From assembly GCA_009903905.1 (NCBI GenBank), contig WYEI01000267.1, forward strand, positions 1 to 44,319: a DNA stretch of 44,319 nt. Reading direction: 5' to 3'. The stretch is from Pyrobaculum sp. GTDB taxonomy: Archaea > Thermoproteota > Thermoprotei > Thermoproteales > Thermoproteaceae. Positions 1 through 8,140 of this stretch are shown in pieces (the first letter of the stretch is position 1; every line of letters begins with the position of its first letter). The notes below the pieces were generated by a model. It was not told the DNA's origin and ran no database searches. It saw nothing but the letters and a program-made list of their open reading frames with translations. The translations under genes and the position numbers were made by a program.

Positions 1-296
1 CGGGCTACCTCCCACATTCTGCCTGTGGGCATTAAGGCGATCAGCCAGTCGGCCAGCTCCACCTCGGCGCCTTCCCGACTCGCGACCTTCCCCCTGTATT
101 TTCTGAGCAACTCGTCCCGGGCTAAGGCCGCCGCCGCGGCGAGCGCCGCCTTCCAGGCTTGAAACGCCTTCCCAGCCGCATTTCTGTGAAGCCCCTCCTC
201 CAAAAAGCGTAGGGCAAGCTCTGCCTCTGCCGCAACCTCCTGAAGTCTAATCTCAACATACCGCCTAAGGTCCCGCCAAGGATGTACAATCTGCAC
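1..296 (-). CDS. PaREP1 family protein, 3' end cut by window edge
   Basis: Function is unknown; the PaREP1 family is a multicopy family of small, helical proteins in Pyrobaculum, and its architecture resembles HEPN-type helical bundles. The minus strand reads an open frame of 98 codons from GTG at 296 to the window edge without a stop. The protein begins VQIVHPWRDLRRYVEIRL and carries the family hallmarks RNAAGKAFQAWKA, a basic RKYRGK stretch and ADWLIALMPTGRMW. The GTG is chosen because an AT-rich TATA-like element (about 313-325) lies about 24 nt upstream, as in other leaderless genes here. A 62-codon ATG frame in the same place is out of phase and is a shadow. The C-terminus lies outside the window. 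Confidence 0.85.
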   Translation of the reverse strand, partial: MQIVHPWRDLRRYVEIRLQEVAAEAELALRFLEEGLHRNAAGKAFQAWKAALAAAAALARDELLRKYRGKVASREGAEVELADWLIALMPTGRMWEVA

Positions 297-782
297 GAAA
301 CAACCGCCATGGAAATTTAAATATCTTGATCAAGTCTTGTACCTGCTCAAAATAGAGAATCTGGGCCGGCGAAGAATACCATAAAGTTCCTCGAACAGTT
401 TGTGCGATACGCCGCAGGGAAGTCCAAGGCGTGAAAGATGCTACCAGCGGTTCTCTTCTGGCTAGAGTTTCACAGACTCAGGCAGTTCCGACGACGCGGA
501 GGTTTTTGCCTATGCTGGAGGGGTTGGGGGTTACTGTAGCTGTGTCCTGGGTGAGAGGGGCTATCTCTACGAGTGTTAGTACTAAGGGCCGGACATGACC
601 TTCTCGAAGTATTGTACCAAGGAGGCGCTGGGGCCGTTTTGGCGCTCGCAGTAGCGGTGGTGGAGTGAGTTGAGACGTTGAGAGAACGCTGGAGGCTCTG
701 CGGAGCTCGTTGTCTGCGGCCTCCGGCTCCCTCTAACGCCGCCTGTGGGGAATGTTTTTATTGGCGACTTTTCCCTGGGGGC
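297..782. other. Gene-poor stretch with decayed coding-like fragments
   Basis: No intact gene is visible in about 490 nt. Short stop-interrupted pieces read like protein. On the plus strand around 510-650, a frame gives GYCSCVLGERGYLYEC, then two stops, then DMTFSKYCTKEALGPFW. On the minus strand, one gives SLHHRYCERQNGPSASLVQY. I could not assign either to a family. It may be a dead gene next to the PaREP1 copy. The only regulatory elements I can support are the TATA boxes of the two flanking genes. Confidence 0.4.
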
Positions 783-1853
783 ATGGAGCTGCCTCTGCTT
801 CAGTTGGTGTTCCTAGTGTTGCTGGTGGCGCTTCCCGTGCTTTCGAAGAAGGTGGAGCACAACCTAGAGCTGTTTTTCCTGGCGATGGCTGTGGCGGGGG
901 CCACCTTGGCGGGGATCTGGAGCCTCCAGCTCGTCGAGGAGGCCCTCCTCCACCCGCTGACTGTTTATCAGCCCAGCATCGGCTACCTGCCGATTGGCAT
1001 AACCCAGGTGGTGCTGGCGGCGGGCTTGGTCTTCTACTTTCTTAGGCACAGGCTTGCGGCGAAGGCCGACGTGTTGGCGAGGCCTGGGGTTCTTGCCCTC
1101 CTCATCTTAGCCCTTGGTCTCTCCAGTAGCGCGATTTCGGCGATTGTGGCGGCTGCGGTTTTGGCGGAGCTCCTCGGCTTCGCCGACGCGCCGCATGGCT
1201 ACAAGGCCCGGGCGGCTGTGTACGGGGCCTACGCCATAGGCACGGGGGCGGCGCTCCTCCCCATCGGCGAGCCCCTCTCCACCATCGCCGTCGCCAAGCT
1301 GAAGCAGGGCTTCTTCTACCTCGTAGACGTGCTTTTCGACGCCGTGTTTATCATAGTGGCGTTTTTCGCCCTCTACGCCTACTTCGCCTTGAGGAGGCTC
1401 CGCGTGGCTGGTGTGGAGGTGGAGCCCTACGAGCCGGAGCTCCGGGAGGTGTTCCTCAGGGCGGCTAAGATATTCATCTTCATCTTCGCCTTGACGTTAC
1501 TGGGCGAGTTCTTCAAGCCAGTCGCCGAGGTCGTGGCGGGGCTGGGGAGGGAGGTTCTCTACGTCTTCGGCACGTTGTCCGCCGTCGCCGACAACGCCAC
1601 GCTGGTCGCCGCGCTCGTGGCGCCGGGGATGGCTGAAGATGCGCTGAGGAGCTTCCTTATTTCGCTGGTGCTCTCCGGCGGCTTCACCATACCGGGCAAC
1701 GTCCCCAACATAGTCTTGGCAACAGTGCTGAAGATCGGGTTCCGCGAATGGATAAAGCTAGCCCTCCCCATAGGCCTCGCAGTCTTCGCCGCCATGGGTC
1801 TCTACGTCCTGGCGCTGATGCCCCACCCGCCTCTCTCCGGCGCCTTTAGATGA
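783..1853 (+). CDS. DUF1646-family membrane transporter
   Basis: A polytopic membrane protein of 356 residues, close to the family's usual size of about 350. DUF1646 proteins resemble ion-transporter-superfamily cation antiporters, but the substrate is not established. About ten hydrophobic segments are visible. The two characteristic loops are LLPIGEPLSTIAVAKL, roughly residues 159-174, and TIPGNVPNIVLATVLKIG near residue 305, resembling the paired re-entrant loops of NhaD/CitM-type carriers. The start is the ATG at 783 (MELPLLQLVFL): TTTTTATT at 755-762 is centred about 25 nt upstream. A 35-codon upstream extension is non-hydrophobic, Cys/Arg-rich and crosses the TATA box, so it is rejected. 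Confidence 0.8.
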   Translation: MELPLLQLVFLVLLVALPVLSKKVEHNLELFFLAMAVAGATLAGIWSLQLVEEALLHPLTVYQPSIGYLPIGITQVVLAAGLVFYFLRHRLAAKADVLARPGVLALLILALGLSSSAISAIVAAAVLAELLGFADAPHGYKARAAVYGAYAIGTGAALLPIGEPLSTIAVAKLKQGFFYLVDVLFDAVFIIVAFFALYAYFALRRLRVAGVEVEPYEPELREVFLRAAKIFIFIFALTLLGEFFKPVAEVVAGLGREVLYVFGTLSAVADNATLVAALVAPGMAEDALRSFLISLVLSGGFTIPGNVPNIVLATVLKIGFREWIKLALPIGLAVFAAMGLYVLALMPHPPLSGAFR

Positions 1854-1887
1854 AACACAATTTGAGGCCTCTGCACCTTCTAAAGCT

Positions 1888-2451
1888 GTGATCGCAATTG
1901 AGAGGGAACCCAGCTGGCTTGACCGCCTAGTGATGGAATTCGTAAGGTGCCTCGGCTTCAACTACGTCATCGTGGCCGGATACGTAGCTATATTGCTGGG
2001 CCGCACAAGAACCACAGACGACGTCGACGTGGTGGTTGACGCGGCCTCCGGCGCCGAGGTAGCCGCAAGAGTGGCAAGATGCGGCTTCAAGCCCCTCACC
2101 CTCGGGAGCAACCTAGACTACGAGTTTAGACACCTCTCGGTAAGGTTCTACAAGCCGCCCGCGGTCCTGCCTAACTTCGAGGTGAAGCCGCCGCGGAGCT
2201 TCTACCAGCGCTACGCACTGGCCCGGAGGGTAGCTGTCTCCATAGCTGGGGAGGTTCTATACGTGTCGCCGCTGGAGCTCCAGATCGCCTACAAGCTGTG
2301 GCTCGGCTCCGACAAAGACTTTGAAGACGCGGTATTCCTCTACGCCTTCGCCAAGTGGAAAGGAATTTTAAACCAGGAGGAGCTTGAGGCGTGGGCGAGG
2401 AGGCTCGGAGTCTCGTTGGAGAGGCTGAGGAGGAGCGTAGGAGAAACCTAG
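1888..2451 (+). CDS. Nucleotidyltransferase-like protein (AbiEii/DUF6036-like fold)
   Basis: A 187-residue protein with an N-terminal nucleotidyltransferase-like core. VIVAGYVAILLGRTRTTDDV (about 27-46) followed by DVVVD matches the G-x-A-x-x-x-x-G-x-x-R-x-T-x-D-x-D pattern of AbiEii/minimal nucleotidyltransferases. Later helices include the typical LELQIAYKLWLGSDKDFEDA segment (about 130-149). Such proteins are often toxins, or nucleotide-modifying partners in toxin-antitoxin pairs; that role is inferred. GTG 1888 sits about 25 nt after a weak AT-rich element (1855-1866). ATG 1933 would remove the first 15 residues and remains possible. The next gene overlaps its 3' end in another frame, suggesting translational coupling. 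Confidence 0.65.
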   Translation: MIAIEREPSWLDRLVMEFVRCLGFNYVIVAGYVAILLGRTRTTDDVDVVVDAASGAEVAARVARCGFKPLTLGSNLDYEFRHLSVRFYKPPAVLPNFEVKPPRSFYQRYALARRVAVSIAGEVLYVSPLELQIAYKLWLGSDKDFEDAVFLYAFAKWKGILNQEELEAWARRLGVSLERLRRSVGET

Positions 2452-2687
2452 CACACAACGCCAAGGTGCTCCGCCTCTTCGCGGAGCTCGCGGCAAAAAA
2501 CGACAGTGACTACTGGAGGGCCTACCTCAACTTCATCAACGACTTCTACCGCTACGTCTGGCGGCGGCTTGAGGAGGATCCCCTCTTCCGGGAAACCTAC
2601 ATGAAGATACTCGCCGAGAGGGCCAGGAGACCGAGGAGGGAGCCGCCCCAGGGGCAGGTCGCCGCTGAAAAGACTCCGCCCGCATGA
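2391..2687 (+). CDS. Small charged helical protein, possible partner of the upstream nucleotidyltransferase
   Basis: Not recognised. A 98-residue, strongly charged and probably all-helical protein; recognisable order begins at NAKVLRLFAELAAKN and continues through DSDYWRAYLNFINDFYRYVW to a basic, Pro-rich tail. If the GTG at 2391 is used it overlaps the nucleotidyltransferase gene by 61 nt in another frame. GTG 2466, 14 nt after the upstream stop, would give 73 residues and is equally plausible. No TATA box separates the genes, so they are probably co-transcribed. The arrangement (enzyme-like gene plus small charged overlapping gene) is like a toxin-antitoxin operon, but no known antitoxin domain is visible. 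Confidence 0.55.
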   Translation: MGEEARSLVGEAEEERRRNLAHNAKVLRLFAELAAKNDSDYWRAYLNFINDFYRYVWRRLEEDPLFRETYMKILAERARRPRREPPQGQVAAEKTPPA

Positions 2688-2813
2688 GGCGCGTGGCGCC
2701 GTCGCCGGAGCGGAAAACTGCGGCGCTACGTATTGCTCTGGGGTAGGCACGAGTATGGGTTGTTATTGTATTGTATTTATGTCAGCGTTCCTTATATACA
2801 GAGAACGATAAAA

Positions 2814-3175
2814 TGAAAAACCGTTGGTCCGTGGGCGTCGGCGTAAGGCATTAGGCCCGTCGTTGCTACTGGTGGCGGTGATAGGCGCAGTGCTGGTGTA
2901 CCTCTGGTTCGCAGGCTACGTGACAAAAGCCAAGCCGGCTGTCTCACAAAGGCTGAAGATAGAAGCCGCACACGCAGGTGCACACGCCGGTCCCGGCCCT
3001 GCCGCGCTGTGGCTTTGCGGACGCATCTTGGGCGGAGCCGCCTTCGACGTGGCGGCCGTCTATAAGCCAGGATAAAGGCCTTCTGAGACTTCCGGTATCC
3101 ACATTACTTATACGGCCCGGCGAGCTTGCGGTGTCTCTGCCGCCGGTGCGGGATCTATCCGGGATACGACTATGA
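2814..3175 (+). pseudogene. Frameshifted remnant of an archaeal pilin/archaellin-like small secreted protein
   Basis: A TATA box (CTTATATA, about 2792-2799) is followed by a reading frame from TTG 2824. It contains a basic N-terminus and a class-III-signal-like segment (KALGPSLLLVAVIGAVLVYLW, then FAGYV), as in archaeal type IV pilins. The frame then turns into low-sense His/Ala/Gly-rich sequence and stops at 3075. A second frame (+1) continues from about 3063 with DKGLLRLPVSTLLIRPGELA and VSLPPVRDLSGI, which resembles the beta-rich C-terminus of these pilins, and stops at 3175. An ATG at 2814 is in a third frame. The best reading is one gene broken by at least one, probably several, indels. 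Confidence 0.5.
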
Positions 3176-3897
3176 TAAAGCCCGTCACGCTGAAAGGCGC
3201 CGTCGCGGCAGGGCTACGGCCCATCTCTCCAATCCATCTCTTTTTCGGCCCCAAATTTATTAAGTGGAGTCGGCGTCTAGTCGTGGAGTGCAGAGAGATT
3301 AGGCTGGATGCCCCGTGGCCGCCTAACCAGGTAAAGGCGCATAGGTTTGTGATCTACGACGTGTTTAAGCCTCCCGACGTGCCCTTCGAGAAGCACGTAA
3401 TCCGGGTGGTGGGCGCGGTGGAGAAGCCGCTTGAGGCACCGCTTAGGGAGCTGGCGGAGAGGTACCCCTGCGTAGATCTGGTCGCCCCCTTCCACTGCGT
3501 CACCGGCTGGAGCGTGGAGCGGGTGGTGTGGCGCGGGGTCCAGACCAAAATACTGCTGGAGGAGGCAAGGCCCTACGGGCGGTACGTCTTGGCGTGGGGG
3601 TTAGACGGCTACAGCGCCTCTCTGCCGGTGGAGGCTCTTCTAGAGGAGACCTCCGTTATAGCCTGGGCCATGGACGGCAAGCCCATCCCCAAGAAACACG
3701 GCGCCCCGGCGAGGCTGGTGGTGCCCACCCGCTACGCGTGGAAAAGCGTGAAGTACTTCGGCGCGTTGGAGGCCTTGGAGGAGCCGGTGCCGGGCTACTG
3801 GGAGATGCAGGGCTACTCCCTCAACGCCGACCCCTGGCGCGAGGAGCGCTTCGACTTCGGCACCCCCGTGATGAGGGGCCGGAGGGTCTCGGTGTAG
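3172..3897 (+). CDS. Molybdopterin-dependent oxidoreductase, sulfite oxidase fold
   Basis: A 241-residue protein of the Oxidored_molyb (sulfite oxidase/YedY) fold, a single Mo-cofactor domain without the heme or dimerisation domains of eukaryotic sulfite oxidases. FHCVTGWSVERVVWRGV (about 108-124) holds Cys109, the expected thiolate ligand of molybdenum. SASLPVEALLEETSVIAWAM and PTRYAWKSVKYFGALEAL are the usual later family motifs. No twin-arginine signal is visible, so it may be cytoplasmic, or the start may be wrong. There is no good TATA box 24 nt before ATG 3172, and the ATG overlaps the end of the pilin-like remnant. Substrate unknown; sulfite, sulfoxides or oxidised protein residues are possible. 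Confidence 0.8.
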   Translation: MIKPVTLKGAVAAGLRPISPIHLFFGPKFIKWSRRLVVECREIRLDAPWPPNQVKAHRFVIYDVFKPPDVPFEKHVIRVVGAVEKPLEAPLRELAERYPCVDLVAPFHCVTGWSVERVVWRGVQTKILLEEARPYGRYVLAWGLDGYSASLPVEALLEETSVIAWAMDGKPIPKKHGAPARLVVPTRYAWKSVKYFGALEALEEPVPGYWEMQGYSLNADPWREERFDFGTPVMRGRRVSV

Positions 3898-3935
3898 CAG
3901 CGCCGCCGAGGAGTATCATGATCTATATGAAAAAT

Positions 3936-3948
3936 AGTTAAAAACATA
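3936..3948 (+). promoter_or_regulatory. TATA element of the sugar-type ABC importer operon
   Basis: TAGTTAAAAACAT is centred about 23 nt upstream of ATG 3965, consistent with a leaderless transcript for the binding-protein gene. A short CTAT...ATAG inverted pair (about 3923-3937) lies just upstream and could be part of an operator, though it is too short to be sure. Confidence 0.6.
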
Positions 3949-3964
3949 GACTGAGGAAAGTCTC

Positions 3965-5488
3965 ATGTCGCGAAACCTGGCGATCGGAATCGGCGTGTTG
4001 GTAATCCTGTTGATCGCCTTAGGCGCCTACGTTTTTATGTCGCAACCACCTGCGCAGATCTCCACGACGTCTTCTGCAACCACCACTAAGCCTCCCTCCA
4101 CAACCGCCACCTCTACGTCCACTCAGCCCACCGCCACTACGCCTCAGCTGAGCGGCTCCCTCACCGTGCTGGTGCCTACAGGAGACCCCACGTTGATGCC
4201 CTACGTCAGGATGGTGTCTGATGAATTCACTAAGCGGTACCCCGGCGTCAAGATCACCATCCAGCCCGTGCCTTTTGGCCAGATGGTCCAGACGGCATTG
4301 ACGGCGTTGCAGAACAAGAACCCTGACCCCACTGTGATCATATTCTACCCCTCCCAGGCCTCCACGCTGGGGCCTTACCTCATGGACCTAACCCCCTACT
4401 TCAACAGCGGGGTTCTGAACTACTCAGATCTGCCCATGAGCGCCATGACGGCGGTAATAATGCTGTCGAGCGACGGGAAGATCACGAAGATCTTCGGGGT
4501 GCCGTTTCAGATGGTTTTCGGCTACGTCCTCGTCTATCGCAAGTCCATCATAGAGAACCCCTCTCTCCGGGCGGAGTTTAGGCAGAAGTACGGCTACGAT
4601 CTTGACCCATCCACTTGGTCCACCTGGGACCAGCTCATCCAGGCGGCTGAGTTCCTCCAATCTAAACAAGTGGCGAAATACGCCCTGCTCTTTCCCGACG
4701 GCCTTCAACAGTCCATCTTCAACGGTTTTATCGGCATATTTTACACATACGCCCTAAACGACCCCTGCGTGGACATACCTAAATTCGGCGGGGCCGCTCC
4801 CACACAGGGCTACTGGGCCTACTTCAAGATGACTCAGCAGGGCGTAAACATCACAGTCGGATGCCCCTCCTTCCTCCAGGCCCTTAGGACCTACAAGCGT
4901 CTCGTCCAGTTCCAGCCGCCCATAACCGTGCAGGCCATGGAGTACGACCAGCTCCGCGACCTCTTCCTCACCGGCGACTACGCCATGGTTGCCGCTTGGA
5001 CCAGCTTCATCCCCATATATAACAACGCCACTGTGTCTAAGGTGGCGGGGGACATAGACATCGCCCCGCTCCCCGGCGGGAAGTACCCCTACGCCACCGG
5101 CCTAGCCCCCACCTTCGTCGGGATTAACCCATACGCCCGAGACCCCGACCTGGCGGCTAGGTTCGTCGCCTTCATGATGTCGCCGGAGATGTACAGAAAA
5201 GGCGCAGAAACCGTCGGCTTCGTGCCAGGCACAATAAGCGGGCTCCGTGTCGCCTCCCAGGTGCCGTCTATGAGCTGGGCCAGGCCCTTCCTCCCGCTTC
5301 TCGAGGCGAGGCTCACGCAGTCCGACCTCATGCGGCTCACCCTTGTCAACAGAGTGACGAACTTCTTCACGGACCTCCGGCCCTACTTCATAAACGAGGT
5401 GGCTAAGTACCTGAGGGGCGAGCAAGACGCCGAAACCACGCAGAGGAACATCCAACAGACCTGGACTAACATAGCAAAAATTTCATGA
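3965..5488 (+). CDS. ABC transporter extracellular solute-binding protein (carbohydrate type)
   Basis: A 507-residue, membrane-anchored extracellular binding protein of a family-1-like (MalE/UgpB) importer. Residues about 5-25 form a hydrophobic signal anchor. A Thr/Ser/Pro-rich linker (about 33-62), typical of crenarchaeal binding proteins and probably O-glycosylated, precedes the globular domain starting near GSLTVLVPTGDP. Later motifs such as DEFTKRYPGVKITI and DPDLAARFVAFMMSPEMYRK are standard for the family. The substrate cannot be read from sequence; sugars or polyols are the usual ligands. The stop codon overlaps the permease start as ATGA, so the genes are translationally coupled. Confidence 0.88.
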   Translation: MSRNLAIGIGVLVILLIALGAYVFMSQPPAQISTTSSATTTKPPSTTATSTSTQPTATTPQLSGSLTVLVPTGDPTLMPYVRMVSDEFTKRYPGVKITIQPVPFGQMVQTALTALQNKNPDPTVIIFYPSQASTLGPYLMDLTPYFNSGVLNYSDLPMSAMTAVIMLSSDGKITKIFGVPFQMVFGYVLVYRKSIIENPSLRAEFRQKYGYDLDPSTWSTWDQLIQAAEFLQSKQVAKYALLFPDGLQQSIFNGFIGIFYTYALNDPCVDIPKFGGAAPTQGYWAYFKMTQQGVNITVGCPSFLQALRTYKRLVQFQPPITVQAMEYDQLRDLFLTGDYAMVAAWTSFIPIYNNATVSKVAGDIDIAPLPGGKYPYATGLAPTFVGINPYARDPDLAARFVAFMMSPEMYRKGAETVGFVPGTISGLRVASQVPSMSWARPFLPLLEARLTQSDLMRLTLVNRVTNFFTDLRPYFINEVAKYLRGEQDAETTQRNIQQTWTNIAKIS

Positions 5489-7176
5489 GGGATAAACATA
5501 TCCTTTTTTTGGCCCTCCCCGCCCTTTTATACCTTTTTTCCTTTACCCTCTACCCCATTGCCAGCAATTTCGTGCTGAGCTTTTACGAGAGGACCTACGA
5601 GGGAGCGCTTAGGTGGGTCGGCCCCGGCAACTACGTCTGGCTTTTCTCCCGCGACCCCTACGGAGGTCTCATACTCTGGAACACCCTCCTCTACTCCGTG
5701 ACCACCCCCGCGATTTCCATCGCGCTCGCGCTTCCCATCGCAGTTGCCCTTAAGCGGCTCGGCGGGGGTTGGCTGGTGCTGATAATGTTGCCAGCCTTCA
5801 TCCCCGCGGTTACGGCGGCTATGGCTTGGTACCTAATGCTGAACCCCCTCTACGGCTTGGGGTACTACCTCATGCAGGCCGGCCTCATAAAGGCTAACCC
5901 CCTCTCTACCATCTGGACTGTTGTGCTCATCGACGTGTGGAGGGCTCTGCCCACCGCCGTATTGATAACATACTCGGGGCTCAGGTCCATACCGAGGAGC
6001 GTGGAGGAGGCGGCCATGGCAGACGGCGTCATCGGCATACGCAAGTTCTTCGCAGTGGACCTCCCCCTCATCACGCCCCACATCTTGGCGGCGTTTGTCC
6101 TCACCGCCTTGACAGGTTTCTTCACCTTCGACCCCATCTACATAGGCACTGCCCAGGTGGGGCCCAGGCTCCTGGACAACCTCGCCTACTACAGCTTCGA
6201 GAAGTTCGCCTCCGGCGAGTTCGGATACGCCGCGACCCTAATAGTCGTGATGACAGCGGTAGGCACACTGCTCTCCCTGGCATATATGAAGGCCCTCTCC
6301 GCCAGGGCCGTGCTGAGGCTCCCCGGCGTGTATAGACTTCCCAACAGAGAGGCGCCGAAGGCCCTCCACGTCGCCGTGTTAGCCGCGGCGCTGGCCTTCG
6401 TCTTCATCCCCCTGGCGTGGCTCGTCTCCATATCAGTGAAGCCCCCCAGCGAGATCATCCACGTGCCCCCCACCCTTTTCCCCTCCAAGCTGTCCCTTGA
6501 CAACTACCGGCTGGCCCTGACGGACGGATTGCCGTTCTTCCTCATGAGCCTCTACGTGGCCGTGATCAACACCGTCGTGACTGTCCTCGTTGCCGCCTCC
6601 GCGGCGTATCAAATGAGAGTCCACAACCTCGGCGGGTGGCCCCTCACGGCCTACATCCTCTACCTCATGACCACCCCCACCCTGCTCTACATCGTCCCGC
6701 TCTACCTGGTGGTGCGTGGCCTCGGCGTCTACAACACCCTCTGGGCCCTCGTGTTGACTTACCCCATCATGACGCTTCCCTACGCCATATGGATCCTCTA
6801 CAACTACTACTCGGGCTTCAATAGGCAGGTGGAGGAGGCGGCGATGGCAGACGGCATGACCAGGTCCAAGGCCTTCTTTAAGGTGGTCCTCCCCCTCAGC
6901 CGCAACGGGCTCAGCGTCGCCGGGCTCTACGCCTTCTTGTTCTCCTGGGGCGCCCTCGTCTTCCCCCTCGCCTTCAGCTCCACGCCATACGACCTGGCCA
7001 ACCCGCTGAGCTTCAGCGGTGCCCAGACTTTCTCAATATACATAAGCATGTTGATGAGCCCCGTGACCATGAGCTACGGCGAGGTCTCGGCAGCTGGCGT
7101 CGTCAGCATAATCCCGCCGCTTATATACCTCCTAGCGGCCCGGAACAACCTCGAAAAGGTGTGGGGGGCTCGGTAG
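5485..7176 (+). CDS. Fused MalF-MalG-type ABC permease
   Basis: A 563-residue protein holding both permease halves of a carbohydrate-type importer in one chain; bacterial systems usually have two genes. Two EAA loops are visible with almost identical cores. The first, EEAAMADGVIGIRKFFAVDL, starts near residue 174; the second, EEAAMADGMTRSKAFFKVVL, near residue 450. Each lies before its last transmembrane helices. The halves join around residues 270-300, where the first ends in AYMKALSARAVLRLPG and the second starts with a new hydrophobic helix. About 12 membrane segments are expected. The EAA loops dock on the ATPase encoded 1 nt downstream. Confidence 0.9.
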   Translation: MRDKHILFLALPALLYLFSFTLYPIASNFVLSFYERTYEGALRWVGPGNYVWLFSRDPYGGLILWNTLLYSVTTPAISIALALPIAVALKRLGGGWLVLIMLPAFIPAVTAAMAWYLMLNPLYGLGYYLMQAGLIKANPLSTIWTVVLIDVWRALPTAVLITYSGLRSIPRSVEEAAMADGVIGIRKFFAVDLPLITPHILAAFVLTALTGFFTFDPIYIGTAQVGPRLLDNLAYYSFEKFASGEFGYAATLIVVMTAVGTLLSLAYMKALSARAVLRLPGVYRLPNREAPKALHVAVLAAALAFVFIPLAWLVSISVKPPSEIIHVPPTLFPSKLSLDNYRLALTDGLPFFLMSLYVAVINTVVTVLVAASAAYQMRVHNLGGWPLTAYILYLMTTPTLLYIVPLYLVVRGLGVYNTLWALVLTYPIMTLPYAIWILYNYYSGFNRQVEEAAMADGMTRSKAFFKVVLPLSRNGLSVAGLYAFLFSWGALVFPLAFSSTPYDLANPLSFSGAQTFSIYISMLMSPVTMSYGEVSAAGVVSIIPPLIYLLAARNNLEKVWGAR

Positions 7177-7177
7177 C

Positions 7178-8137
7178 ATGCTCCTCCTCAAGGGCCTGAG
7201 GAAGTCCTTCCGGGGCTTCACCCTCTACGTGGAGGAGCTGGAGATCCCGGACAACAGCTACGTAGTTCTCCTAGGCCCCTCGGGCTCTGGGAAGACTACC
7301 CTGCTTAGGCTCGTCGCGGGGCTGGAGACCCCGGACGCCGGCGCCGTGTACATCGACGGCCGCGACGTCACGAAGAGCCCAGTTTGGCAAAGAGACGTGG
7401 GGATCGTGTTCCAGAACTACGCCCTCTACCCCCACCTCACCGTATTCGACAACATCGCCATGCCTCTGAAAAATAGGAAGCTACCTAAGGAGGAGGTTGC
7501 GAAGAGGGTGCGGCACATCGCCGAGATCCTAGACATACAAGACCAGCTGGAGAAGTATCCACATCAGCTCTCCGGCGGCCAGCAACAACGGGTGGCGCTG
7601 GCCCGCGCATTGGTTAAAGAACCTAGGGTTCTTCTGTTGGACGAGCCTCTCAGCAACATAGACGCCCGGCTGAGGCTAGAGGTTCGCGGCTTTTTGAAGA
7701 GCCTGCAACGGCGGCTCGGCACCACTGTGATCCACGTGACTCACGACCAGGAGGAGGCCATGGCGCTTGGAGATCTACTGGTCGTCATAAACAACGGGAG
7801 GATAGAGGAGGTGGGGCCCCCCTCCCAGCTGTACTCCAGACCGCGGAGCCTCTTCGTCTTCAACTTCCTAGGCCTAAGCAACGTGTTGCCGGCGTCTAGA
7901 CTAGGGCTCGGCGGCGGCGAGCTCATAGGCTTCAGGCCCGAAGACGTCGTAGTTGGCGAGGGGAGATACACGGGGAAGGTGGCGAGGGTGGAGTACCTAG
8001 GTCCGTATAAGGTTCTGGAGATAGCGTTCAACGACGTGGTCATCAAGGCCCGCGTGTCCCCTCACCTCGCCGTGGATGAGGGGGCCGTCGTGCGTTTCGA
8101 CGTGGAAAAAGATAAGATCCTCCGGTTTCCCTCCTAA
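7178..8137 (+). CDS. ABC transporter ATPase, MalK/UgpC type
   Basis: A 319-residue ATPase that energises the importer encoded just upstream. Visible parts are Walker A GPSGSGKTT (33-41), the Q-loop at Q79 (VFQNYALYPH), the signature LSGGQQQR (131-138), Walker B RVLLLDEPL (about 150-158) and the switch His in VTHD (about 189). After residue 235 comes a short TOBE-like regulatory region with GFRPEDVVVGEG, smaller than in full-length MalK (about 370). ATG 7178 follows the permease stop by 1 nt, and the RNase Z-like gene follows after 3 nt, so one operon is likely. Confidence 0.93.
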   Translation: MLLLKGLRKSFRGFTLYVEELEIPDNSYVVLLGPSGSGKTTLLRLVAGLETPDAGAVYIDGRDVTKSPVWQRDVGIVFQNYALYPHLTVFDNIAMPLKNRKLPKEEVAKRVRHIAEILDIQDQLEKYPHQLSGGQQQRVALARALVKEPRVLLLDEPLSNIDARLRLEVRGFLKSLQRRLGTTVIHVTHDQEEAMALGDLLVVINNGRIEEVGPPSQLYSRPRSLFVFNFLGLSNVLPASRLGLGGGELIGFRPEDVVVGEGRYTGKVARVEYLGPYKVLEIAFNDVVIKARVSPHLAVDEGAVVRFDVEKDKILRFPS

Positions 8138-8140
8138 GGC

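Noticed and set aside
678..782. N-terminal extension of the DUF1646 gene
   Set aside because: It contains the TATA box at 755-762 and encodes Cys/Arg/Pro-rich sequence unlike the family.
5485..7176. Misassembly producing a fused permease
   Set aside because: The two halves differ in sequence, each has a full set of helices and an EAA loop, and the join is smooth; it looks like a genuine MalF-MalG fusion.
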